Shown: positions 6,876-13,771 of the stretch, piece after piece
Layout: each line of letters opens with the position of its first letter
Numbering within the stretch: the stretch's first letter is position 1
Assembly (NCBI GenBank): GCA_025869455.1
Contig: JAOZVT010000174.1
Coordinates: 1 to 17,684, forward strand
DNA: 17,684 bases
Direction of reading: 5' to 3'
Source: Prosthecobacter sp.
GTDB taxonomy: Bacteria > Verrucomicrobiota > Verrucomicrobiia > Verrucomicrobiales > Verrucomicrobiaceae
Made by a program: the position numbers and the translations under genes
The notes under the pieces: model-generated
Databases searched by the model: none
The model's input: the letters and a program-made list of their open reading frames with translations, nothing else
Told to the model about the DNA's origin: nothing

Positions 6876-8096
6876 ATGAATGCCAAACCTCATCGACCAG
6901 ACGAGTTCTCCCTGCGGACTCTCTTCAGAAACTCGGGTAGGCGGAGGCCATTCGCTTATGCGCCTCTGTTGCTGCCGACGCTATCGTTATCAGCCGCAGA
7001 GAACTTGAGCTTCGATTCCAGCTATCAAGTCTATGATGAAGCCAATGGCCGCATCTTTGTGGAGTCCTGGTACTACCGTGGAGAGATGCATTTATCTGAT
7101 GAGACGAGTGTTCGATTCCAACTCTTGAGGGATGCTATCAGCGGAGCTTCACCGACTGGGGCCTTGCCTGGTGGAACACAACCGTTTCTGGCTGATGTGG
7201 AGGATGTACGTAATGGGGTGTTGGCAGCATTGTCCCAACAGTTTGGTGATCATCGCGTGGAGTTAGAATTTTCACGCAGCAAGGAGCAGGACTATCTTTC
7301 GAATGGTTTGTCACTCAGTGACAAATGGGAACTCAATCAGAAAAATACGACTCTCTCCATGGGGATCAATTATCTGGATGATGAGATCGTCGTCTTCGGC
7401 ATCGATAACCAAACCAAAAAAAGTTACGACCTGTTCTTCGGGCTCAGTCAGCTCCTGGATAAGAACACCATCTTCTCCGCCAATTTCACGCTGGGATATA
7501 GCGAGGGTTATCTGAATGATCCTTATAAAGCCATTCAGCGTACGGATATCATTTCCGTAGATGATGGCGCAGGCGGGACCATCGACTTTCCGACGGTCAA
7601 TCTATACCGGGAAAACCGTCCAGACAGTCGATTGCGCGGGGTTTTACAACTGCAAGGAACCAGGTTCTTTGACGCGGTTCAAGGGGTGCTGGATACCACG
7701 GTGCGTCTTTCTCAGGATGATTACGGGGTGTTTTCCCAAAGTCTGCAAATGGAGTGGCGGCAGGGGATCGGGGAGAAGTTCGAGGTGACACCTTACTTCC
7801 GTTATTATCGGCAAAGTGCGGCGGACTTTTACCACAAAACGCTGGATGAGGTGAGCCTAACAAACCCTGCCGAATATCCGAGTGGCTCCGGGCCTAACTA
7901 CTCCGCTGATTACCGACTGTCATCCCTAAACTCACTGAGTCTAGGCTTAAAGGCGCGTTACCGGCTGAGTGATAAATTCTCTCTGTCAGCAGCTTACGAA
8001 CTTTATGACATGAGTGGAACAGGCTCTCACCAAGCGCCTGCGGCGACTTACCCGACTGCCAGTATCTGGACCTTCGGAGTGACGATTGAATTTTAA
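6876..8096 (+). CDS. DUF3570 outer-membrane beta-barrel-like protein with a possible flavinylation motif
   Basis: This 406-residue protein has a long basic leader (residues 1-40, with RRRPF at 22-26 and probable cleavage around LSA/AEN). Many alternating-pattern strands follow and it ends in the aromatic-terminal strand IWTFGVTIEF typical of outer-membrane barrels. YQVYDEANGRIFVESWYY and the strand leading into RDAISGASPTG are features I associate with DUF3570. The segment D86-A-I-S89-G-A-S92 resembles the D-x-x-(S/T)-G-A-(S/T) consensus at which ApbE attaches FMN, and an ApbE gene starts nine bases downstream. It begins 30 bases after the RND gene, so co-transcription is likely. The family has no settled function; an outer-membrane redox role is an inference from the neighbours. 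The barrel is well supported, the family moderately so, and flavinylation is unproven. Confidence 0.8.
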   Translation: MNAKPHRPDEFSLRTLFRNSGRRRPFAYAPLLLPTLSLSAAENLSFDSSYQVYDEANGRIFVESWYYRGEMHLSDETSVRFQLLRDAISGASPTGALPGGTQPFLADVEDVRNGVLAALSQQFGDHRVELEFSRSKEQDYLSNGLSLSDKWELNQKNTTLSMGINYLDDEIVVFGIDNQTKKSYDLFFGLSQLLDKNTIFSANFTLGYSEGYLNDPYKAIQRTDIISVDDGAGGTIDFPTVNLYRENRPDSRLRGVLQLQGTRFFDAVQGVLDTTVRLSQDDYGVFSQSLQMEWRQGIGEKFEVTPYFRYYRQSAADFYHKTLDEVSLTNPAEYPSGSGPNYSADYRLSSLNSLSLGLKARYRLSDKFSLSAAYELYDMSGTGSHQAPAATYPTASIWTFGVTIEF

Positions 8097-8105
8097 TTCA
8101 AGATC

Positions 8106-9077
8106 ATGGCTAATTCCGTCATCCAAGTCCCTATTCAGCCTGATAGCCGTGGCGTGCGGAGCATTCAATTTCGTGCTCTTGGCACAGCCTGTGTGATTCA
8201 ATTCCGCTGTGAGAATCAAAAGACCGCCTTGCAGTTCCTAGCGGAAGCTTTGGGATGGTTAGGAGACTTCGAGGCCAAGTTCTCACGCTTCAAGCCCGAC
8301 TCGATGCTCTCTCGCATCAATCAAGCAGCGGGGCACCAATGGGTGGAGGTTGATCATGAAATGGATAACATGCTAGACATGGCAGACGCCATGCATGGCC
8401 TAACAGGAGGTTTGTTAGATCCTTGCATGTTGCCCTTACTCCGCGTCTGGGATTGGAAGAAGGTTCATAAGCGCCTGCCCCTAGAATCCGAAGTTCAGCA
8501 AGCACTGAGTTTGTCCAACTGGAAAGAGGTCCAACGCAAACCAGGGAAGATATTTCTACCTCGTGAAGGCATGGGCTTAGACTTCGGAGGGTTTGGCAAA
8601 GAATATGCCGTGGATCAAGTCATTGCTATTGCACGGAAGCATGGCATTCAGGATGCGCTTGTAGATCTTGGTCGGGATATCTTTGCCATTGGTGGAAATG
8701 GCATTCATCCTTTTTGGCATGTGGGTATTCAGGATGGTATCCAGACGGATCGCTGCGTCGGTGGTCTGGCTGTCTCAGACTATGCCGTGTGTGCCTCTGG
8801 TGACTATGCTCGGCGTTTCGAACACAAGGGCATCCGCTATGGGCATATCTTAGACCACAGTACAGGCTGGCCTGTACGTCATGGCTTACGGGCCGTGACG
8901 GTCATCGCTCCGACCTGCCTCATTGCGGGGATCTATGCCACCTGCGTTTTTGTCCTGGGTAGGAAAGAGGGTCTGCAATTTGCCGAAAGCGCCACTGGCG
9001 TGGAAGCCTGCCTTCAAGACGAGCAAGGGATAGCCACCACCGTACATTTCACGAAAAGACAAGTTCAAGCCGCCTAA
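8106..9077 (+). CDS. apbE: ApbE-family FAD:protein FMN transferase, divergent
   Basis: This 323-residue protein shows the ApbE landmarks in order: FRALGTACVIQF near 22-33, LDFGGFGKEYAVD at 158-170, ALVDLGRDIFAIG at 184-196, GDYARRF at 232-238, YGHILDHSTGWPV at 245-257, and VTVIAPTCLIAGIYATCVFVLG at 264-285. ApbE enzymes transfer FMN from FAD to a Thr or Ser of a target protein in a Mg-dependent reaction. Several usual residues differ: the Asp of the A-D-x-x-x-T metal site is Gly275 (Thr279 is kept), NLGG is DLGR, and HIIDPRTG is HILDHSTG. No signal peptide is visible before the domain, whereas DUF3570 and the thioredoxin are exported. The enzyme may act in the cytoplasm, belong to a specialised subclass, or have lost normal activity. 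Nine bases separate it from DUF3570 and twenty from the thioredoxin gene. Confidence 0.88.
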   Translation: MANSVIQVPIQPDSRGVRSIQFRALGTACVIQFRCENQKTALQFLAEALGWLGDFEAKFSRFKPDSMLSRINQAAGHQWVEVDHEMDNMLDMADAMHGLTGGLLDPCMLPLLRVWDWKKVHKRLPLESEVQQALSLSNWKEVQRKPGKIFLPREGMGLDFGGFGKEYAVDQVIAIARKHGIQDALVDLGRDIFAIGGNGIHPFWHVGIQDGIQTDRCVGGLAVSDYAVCASGDYARRFEHKGIRYGHILDHSTGWPVRHGLRAVTVIAPTCLIAGIYATCVFVLGRKEGLQFAESATGVEACLQDEQGIATTVHFTKRQVQAA

Positions 9078-9097
9078 CAAATTAAATAATTAATCCT

Positions 9098-9589
9098 ATG
9101 AAACACCTCATTAAAATCATCAGTGTCATCTGTTTAAGTCTATCCATCCATGCACTAGCCGCGGAACCTACCGTGGGATCCACTCTGCCAAAACTTAGTG
9201 AATTGCTACCAGGAGCAGCTTTGCCAAAGACAACCGGAAAGGTTGTCTTGGTGGATTTTTGGGCATCCTGGTGTGCTCCTTGCAAAGCATCTTTCACCAC
9301 CATGGCTAAGCTGCATGACAAGTATGCTGCGCAGGGACTCGTGATTATCGGCATCGGCGTGGATGAAGAGGCTGATAAGTATCAAGCCTTCGCGGCCAAG
9401 CATCCCGTGGGCTTCACGCTGGTACACGACGCGAAGCAAACAGCGGCCGCATTCTTTAATCCACCCACGATGCCGACCAGCTATCTCATCGACCGCAGTG
9501 GAAAAATTCAACACATCCACAAGGGATTCAAAGGCGCAAAAACCGAAGCGGAATACATCCATGAGATTGAGGAATTGCTTCGTCAATAA
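9098..9589 (+). CDS. TlpA/ResA-like periplasmic thioredoxin
   Basis: This 163-residue protein has a signal peptide (residues 1-22, ending IHALAA) and a thioredoxin fold. The active site W58-C-A-P-C62-K sits after VVLVDFWAS, and the cis-proline loop TMPTSYLID has Pro126. The length and GVDEEADKYQAFAAKHPVGF region fit the TlpA/ResA branch, in which a periplasmic enzyme reduces specific disulfides, often in cofactor-bearing envelope proteins. Its closest thiol-bearing neighbour is the lipoprotein with a Cys-Gly-Cys tail encoded 22 bases downstream, a plausible partner by inference. No membrane electron donor such as CcdA/DsbD lies in the window. Family assignment is firm; the target is unknown. 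Confidence 0.92.
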   Translation: MKHLIKIISVICLSLSIHALAAEPTVGSTLPKLSELLPGAALPKTTGKVVLVDFWASWCAPCKASFTTMAKLHDKYAAQGLVIIGIGVDEEADKYQAFAAKHPVGFTLVHDAKQTAAAFFNPPTMPTSYLIDRSGKIQHIHKGFKGAKTEAEYIHEIEELLRQ

Positions 9590-9611
9590 TCTCATCCCCC
9601 AACCATTCATC

Positions 9612-9839
9612 ATGAAACGTTTATTTCTATTCTTCGCCGCTTTCGCGCTCTGCTTGTTGAGCAGTTGCTCCAGCCATCTGGAGAGAGTGAAGCCCTTTGA
9701 ACGGGGCAACTTAGCTCATCCATTGATGAGACCAGATCGTGATTCGCTGCTCACGGCGATGACGATGCATGCCTACTTTTCGCGTGAAGCCAGCTTTGGC
9801 GGTGGTGGTGTAGGCGGTGGCGGCTGTGGCTGCAATTAA
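9612..9839 (+). CDS. DUF4266 lipoprotein with Gly-rich Cys-Gly-Cys tail
   Basis: This 75-residue protein starts at ATG 9612 with a lipoprotein signal; the lipobox LSSC makes Cys19 the lipidated residue. The body has VKPFERGNLAHPLMRPDRD and a His (53), followed by HAYFSREA, the pattern I recognise as DUF4266. It ends in a glycine-rich tail GGGGVGGGGCGCN with Cys72 and Cys74. A larger frame reading through from 9363 overlaps the thioredoxin gene and is not used; the lipoprotein signal fixes the start. DUF4266 genes commonly sit with DUF3570, ApbE and thioredoxin genes (my recollection). The two terminal cysteines could bind a metal or cofactor, form a disulfide for the neighbouring thioredoxin, or be modified. 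No activity is established. Confidence 0.85.
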   Translation: MKRLFLFFAAFALCLLSSCSSHLERVKPFERGNLAHPLMRPDRDSLLTAMTMHAYFSREASFGGGGVGGGGCGCN

Positions 9840-9878
9840 GGAACCCTGAGTATTTAAAAACAACCTAGAACCAACCCC

Positions 9879-12836
9879 ATGAAAATGTTTCCAAGTCTGC
9901 AAAAGTTAAAAAGAGTCTTCTCGAAAAGCAGTTCCTTTTTGCTGCTGTTTCAGCGATCTCCAGCCGCACAAATATTGTTGCCAGAAATCAATCTTTTGAC
10001 CACAACGGCTGCGTTTGACACGACAAAAATCGTCATCGCGACTGTGGTCGGATTGGGCGCTTACGACAGCGTGGCTGGCGCGACGACCGTCAGTCAGGTG
10101 GCACCTTCAGCAGGCTCTAGCACCGTGCCTGTCACCTCGGGCACCAATTTAGCTGGGGTCTTCCAAATCGTCGGAGGCGGTGGTCATACACCTCAGTCGT
10201 GGTCCGTTTCCAGTGGCACGCTACCGACGGGGCTGACCCTGAAGAGCACGCAGGGTAAAACCACCACCTTGACGGGAGTCACAACGCAAAGTGGCAATAA
10301 AACGGTGACTATTCGAGGTTGGGAAAATTCGAATTTCAGTGGGAGATCCGCATCGGCCACCTTCACCATCGCAGTCTCTGCTCCACCCGGCGCAGCGATC
10401 ACGAGTCAGCCTGCTTCGACGACGATTAACAGTGGCAGTACAGCAACATTAAGTGTCGCCGCCACAGGCGGTTCGCCGATCACCTATCAGTGGTATGAGG
10501 GGGCCAGCGGCACCACGACAAACCCAGTGGGAAGCAATTCCTCATCCTTCACCACGCCCATACTGTCCGCGACCACAAGCTATTGGGTGAATGTTTCGAA
10601 TTCGGTCACGCCGTCTGGAGTAAACTCTGATGCTGCAACCGTGACTGTTCGCCAACCTGCGGCCATTGTGACCCATCCTGGATCCACCACGATTAACAGC
10701 GGAGAAAGCACCACGTTATCGGTTCTAGCGAGTGGGGATGCTCCGCTAAACTATCAGTGGTATCAGGGAACCAGTGGCGTAACGACCACACCTGTGGGAA
10801 CCAATGCCGCTTCTTTCACCACACCTACCTTGGTGATCACGACGGATTACTGGGTGAAGGTCACCAACGTGGCCAATCCAACGGGAGCTAATTCCACGAC
10901 AGCGACGGTCACAGTGAACCCGGCTGCGAACCCTGTTATTTTTACGGCCTCTTCGCTTCCTTCAGGTTCTCCTGGGACGAGTTACAGTGTCAATCTGGAG
11001 GCAGCAGGAGGCACCACACCCTACACTTGGACACTGAGCAGTGGGACATTGCCCTCTGGTCTGCAATTAACTGAAGCTGGCGTTCTTTCCGGGTTACCGA
11101 CGGACAATGGCACCAGCACCTTCACTGTGCAGGTGGAGGATTCCAATGGCTTCAAAGATACGGCTGAATTCACGGTGACCATGAGTGATCTGAGTATCCT
11201 CACGAATATACTGCCCACGGCGGTGAAAGGCGTGGCCTTCGATTTCAGCCTTCAAGGAACGGGCGGCAGCTCACCCTACACGTGGACAGTCAATACGGGA
11301 ACTTTGCCAAGCGGCATCCAGCTTAGCAGCAATGGAGTTTTTTCCGGAACTCCCACAGTAGCAGGCAATTCCACTTTCACGGTGCGGCTTTCGGATGACG
11401 CGAGCTTTTCAGTTCTCAAGCAGCTCACACTTCCCGTTTCAGCCACGTACTCGATTCCCATCATTGATCCTCTCGGCTTTACGCCAACAACCATTGGAGC
11501 GGATTTCACTTATCAAGTTACCGCGCAGAACTATCCGCAGACATTCTCCATCAAAGGCCTGCCGAAAGGCTTAAAAGCGAATGCCAAAACAGGCTTGATC
11601 ACTGGGCGGCCCACGGTTTCCGGGACCTTCAATGTCAGTGTGACCGCCAAGAATACAGGTGGCACCAGTGCTACGGTGACTGGGCAACTCTTCGTCAATA
11701 CTTTGGGGGATAACCTTGTGGGCAACTTTGGCGGACTGATCGCACGCGATTCAGTCATCAATCGAGGCCTGGGAGGCTATCTGACGGTCTCGACAACTTC
11801 CAAAGGCACCTATTCCTTAAAAGTGGTTAGTGCTCTAAGCAACAGTGGCAGTAAAGGCGGCAGTGCCAGTTATGCAGCGAAGGGTTTTCTGGCGGATTCA
11901 GCCCCGCAGATCTCCGCCTTGGTGGGTGGAGAAACACTGACACTGACCGTGAATGCAGATACTGGAGAATTAACAGGCACCCTAGGCAGTGCGGCGGTCA
12001 ATGGCTGGCGCTCAGCCTGGAATGCCAAGACCAATCCTGCGGATACCTTTCAGGGATATTACAGCTTAGCGCTGAACTTATCTGATGTGGAGGACAGTGG
12101 AGTGGTCTCGATCCCCCAGGGCACGGGCTTCGCTTCATTCAGTGCCAGTCTTGCGGGCACCTTATCTGTGGTGGGTAAGACGGCAGATGGTGAATCCATC
12201 ACCGGAGCAACCTTCCTGGGCAGTCAGGGTGAGTTCTGGGTTTACACGCCGCTCTATAAAAAAGTGGGCACGATCCAGGGACAACTGAACCTAAACCTGA
12301 ATCAATCTGGGTTTGAGGATAACAGCATCAGCGGGCCCTTGACTTGGTTCAAACCAAGTACTGTCAGCCGAGCTTACGCCGACAGCTTCGGGCCTATCAA
12401 TCTCCTTTCTGAAGGGGGTTACCTCGGGCCTTTGAGCAAGCGCAAGCTGGTCTTGGGTTTACCCGCCGTCGGCTCTGTTCTCTTAAGTTTCACCGATGGA
12501 GGATTGGCTGCTTCAGAAACGAACCCAGACATGAGCTTTACATTTACCGACAAAAACAAAGTGACTCTGCCAGCTCCGCTTGATAATCCAGGCAAGGTCG
12601 TGGTCGCCATCACACCCGCAACAGGCAAGGTGAGTGGAAAATTCAGCCTGGTGGAAACGAACCCAGCATTGAAACGCTCGAATGTTCCCTTCCTAGGCCA
12701 AGTCGTCAGGTTGAGTGATGGCTCTGTGAAAGCAGTCGGTTACTTCATGCTGCCGCAAATCCCTGAACCCAATCAGAAACCCACGGCTACGACCCTCCTC
12801 TCTGGCGGGTTCAGCCTCGAACAACTTAATCCCTGA
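9879..12836 (+). CDS. Large Ig-like / He_PIG surface protein
   Basis: This 985-residue exported protein is built from beta-sandwich repeats. Residues 1-70 form an unusual long leader: a basic stretch, FQRSPAAQILLPE, a hydrophobic run IVIATVVGLGAY, then D63-S-V-A-G-A-T69. Next come a He_PIG-like unit (71-167), two Ig-like units sharing YQWY and SYWVNVS/DYWVKVT (171-258, 260-347), and three He_PIG units with GTLPSGLQL / GTLPSGIQL / LPKGLKA and G-x-x-x-G-x-P-T turns (352-435, 437-521, 525-607). A 375-residue beta-rich C-terminal region is shared, in my recollection, by many verrucomicrobial surface proteins. There is no PEP-CTERM, LPXTG or autotransporter barrel at the end. The gene starts 39 bases after the DUF4266 gene and is probably last in the train. 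An adhesive or scaffold role is an inference. A-G-A/T could be a signal-peptidase site or a flavinylation-like motif. Confidence 0.85.
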   Translation: MKMFPSLQKLKRVFSKSSSFLLLFQRSPAAQILLPEINLLTTTAAFDTTKIVIATVVGLGAYDSVAGATTVSQVAPSAGSSTVPVTSGTNLAGVFQIVGGGGHTPQSWSVSSGTLPTGLTLKSTQGKTTTLTGVTTQSGNKTVTIRGWENSNFSGRSASATFTIAVSAPPGAAITSQPASTTINSGSTATLSVAATGGSPITYQWYEGASGTTTNPVGSNSSSFTTPILSATTSYWVNVSNSVTPSGVNSDAATVTVRQPAAIVTHPGSTTINSGESTTLSVLASGDAPLNYQWYQGTSGVTTTPVGTNAASFTTPTLVITTDYWVKVTNVANPTGANSTTATVTVNPAANPVIFTASSLPSGSPGTSYSVNLEAAGGTTPYTWTLSSGTLPSGLQLTEAGVLSGLPTDNGTSTFTVQVEDSNGFKDTAEFTVTMSDLSILTNILPTAVKGVAFDFSLQGTGGSSPYTWTVNTGTLPSGIQLSSNGVFSGTPTVAGNSTFTVRLSDDASFSVLKQLTLPVSATYSIPIIDPLGFTPTTIGADFTYQVTAQNYPQTFSIKGLPKGLKANAKTGLITGRPTVSGTFNVSVTAKNTGGTSATVTGQLFVNTLGDNLVGNFGGLIARDSVINRGLGGYLTVSTTSKGTYSLKVVSALSNSGSKGGSASYAAKGFLADSAPQISALVGGETLTLTVNADTGELTGTLGSAAVNGWRSAWNAKTNPADTFQGYYSLALNLSDVEDSGVVSIPQGTGFASFSASLAGTLSVVGKTADGESITGATFLGSQGEFWVYTPLYKKVGTIQGQLNLNLNQSGFEDNSISGPLTWFKPSTVSRAYADSFGPINLLSEGGYLGPLSKRKLVLGLPAVGSVLLSFTDGGLAASETNPDMSFTFTDKNKVTLPAPLDNPGKVVVAITPATGKVSGKFSLVETNPALKRSNVPFLGQVVRLSDGSVKAVGYFMLPQIPEPNQKPTATTLLSGGFSLEQLNP
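10389..10919 (+). repeat. Two tandem Ig-like repeats in the surface protein
   Basis: Residues 171-258 and 260-347 of the surface protein are near-duplicates, visible in DNA as well: both contain ACGATTAACAG, a TATCAGTGGTAT(G/C)A block, and an ending with ACCGTGAC or ACGGTCAC. Conserved residues include TTINSG, YQWY, TTxPVG, SFTTP and TVTV. This indicates a recent internal duplication. Confidence 0.75.
10932..11699 (+). repeat. Three He_PIG-type repeats in the surface protein
   Basis: Residues 352-435, 437-521 and 525-607 repeat a putative-Ig pattern: a hydrophobic strand, a TPYTWTLSSGTLPSGLQL-like block, then G-V-(L/F)-S-G-x-P-T or G-L-I-T-G-R-P-T, then (F)TV-x-V. The third copy is the most diverged. 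A related fourth unit lies ahead of the Ig pair at residues 71-167. Confidence 0.7.
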
Positions 12837-12853
12837 GCTGGACGGAGGCTTTT
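12813..12853 (+). terminator. Weak candidate terminator of the surface-protein gene
   Basis: AGCCTC (12813-12818), inside the last codons, pairs with GAGGCT (12845-12850), and TTT follows. The 26-base loop and short T-run make it a weak intrinsic terminator; a factor-dependent end is as likely. Confidence 0.2.
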
Positions 12854-13196
12854 AAAATCAAGGGTTTGAAAGGGCTAATCGAGATTGATTCCTAACTAAA
12901 AATCAAAATGGAAAGTTACTCTCTACCATTGAGCATTCGAGGCCGGTTGCTGTCTCACCATAAGCTCAGTAGCCTCGTGTCTTTTCCATGTGGCGAAGAC
13001 TCCTTTGTGAAAACTCTAGACCTGCTTTTATGGACGCCTTTCGCCGGGATGGCGGGGGCAAGGGTTTGGTTTGGGAGCATGTTAACTAGGCACGCCGCGT
13101 GCTTTGAAGACAGGCAGGAACAGCCCAATCAAAATCACCTTCCTTCACTCGTTGAGGCTACCAGAGCTACGTCCAAAACTTAGTTCATTAAAAACC
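12837..13196. other. 360-base gap without a convincing gene
   Basis: Between the surface-protein gene and the YceI gene I see no supported gene. A plus-strand frame at 12908-13183 (91 codons) has no signal, family resemblance or good start context. A small hairpin GCACG-CCG-CGTGC lies at 13090-13102 and could mark a transcript end or a processing site; only TTT follows. The promoter for the YceI/polyketide genes should lie here, but no clear -35/-10 pair was found. Confidence 0.5.
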
Positions 13197-13766
13197 ATGA
13201 TCCTACGACTACTCATATTACCCCTTTTGTTAGGCGTTCAGGCCATCAAGGCGGATACAACTACCCAGTGGGCTGGAGTGTCAGAAATCACCTTTTCTGG
13301 CACCTCCACCCTTCATGATTGGGCAGGCAAAGTGTCCGCAGAACCCTTTGTCACAAATGTGATTTTAGATGACGCGGGGCAGCTCAAGCAAGTGAAGGCG
13401 AAGGTCAGCGTCAAAGCTGCCGACATGGACACGGCGGAACCTAAGCGGGACGACAATATGAAAAAGGCCATGAAGGTCACGGATCATCCGTTGATTGAAG
13501 CTTCCATGGATGCGCAGGTCACGCAGGTAGCTGCAGATGGGAAAACCCCCACTAAGCTACCTTTGAATCTGACCCTTCTGGACAAAAAACAGTCCATCAA
13601 TGCCACTATCAGCCACTGGAAGTTAGTGGGGAAGAAAGCGACCTTTGATCTGGATTTTGACGTATCGATGAAGGCCAGCGGTATCAGTGTACCTGCCGTT
13701 CTTCTTTTTATTCGTGTGGGTGACACCGTGAAGGTGCATGCCGCCGTGACTCTTTCGCAGCTTTGA
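13197..13766 (+). CDS. YceI-like periplasmic lipid-binding protein
   Basis: This 189-residue protein has a signal peptide at residues 1-19 (MILRLLILPLLLGVQAIKA) and a YceI-type beta-barrel. ITFSGTSTLHDWAGKV near the start is the family signature; a DNMKKAMKVTDHPLIEA segment matches the region in which YceI proteins keep a conserved (M)x(A)xxFP-like strand, and the domain closes with VKVHAAVTLSQL. I chose ATG 13197 because the longer frame from 13104 would place 31 hydrophilic residues before this signal peptide. Characterised YceI proteins bind a polyisoprenoid or long-chain quinone in their cavity. The gene ends five bases before a type III polyketide synthase, and the next gene encodes methylation and hydroxylation domains. 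This suggests that the protein carries or shields the resulting lipid or quinone in the periplasm. The family is well supported; the ligand is an inference. Confidence 0.87.
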   Translation: MILRLLILPLLLGVQAIKADTTTQWAGVSEITFSGTSTLHDWAGKVSAEPFVTNVILDDAGQLKQVKAKVSVKAADMDTAEPKRDDNMKKAMKVTDHPLIEASMDAQVTQVAADGKTPTKLPLNLTLLDKKQSINATISHWKLVGKKATFDLDFDVSMKASGISVPAVLLFIRVGDTVKVHAAVTLSQL

Positions 13767-13771
13767 TCTTT

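Noticed and set aside
9363..9611. N-terminal extension of the DUF4266 frame
   Set aside because: It overlaps the thioredoxin gene in another frame and would bury the lipoprotein signal that begins at 9612.
12192..12212. E-S-I-T-G-A-T in the C-terminal part of the Ig protein as a flavinylation site
   Set aside because: It lacks the Asp at the -3 position and lies in a beta-domain shared by many surface proteins without an ApbE link.
13090..13102. GCACG-CCG-CGTGC hairpin as an intrinsic terminator
   Set aside because: The stem is only five pairs with a three-base loop, and only TTT follows.
12908..13183. 91-residue plus-strand frame in the gap before YceI
   Set aside because: No recognised domain, no signal peptide, no Shine-Dalgarno sequence; composition looks non-coding.
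13104..13196. Longer start for the YceI protein
   Set aside because: The extra 31 residues are hydrophilic and basic, and precede an ordinary signal peptide starting at ATG 13197.
13763..13771. TTG start of the polyketide synthase overlapping the YceI stop
   Set aside because: ATG 13772 lies nine bases on and gives a normal N-terminus for the family.
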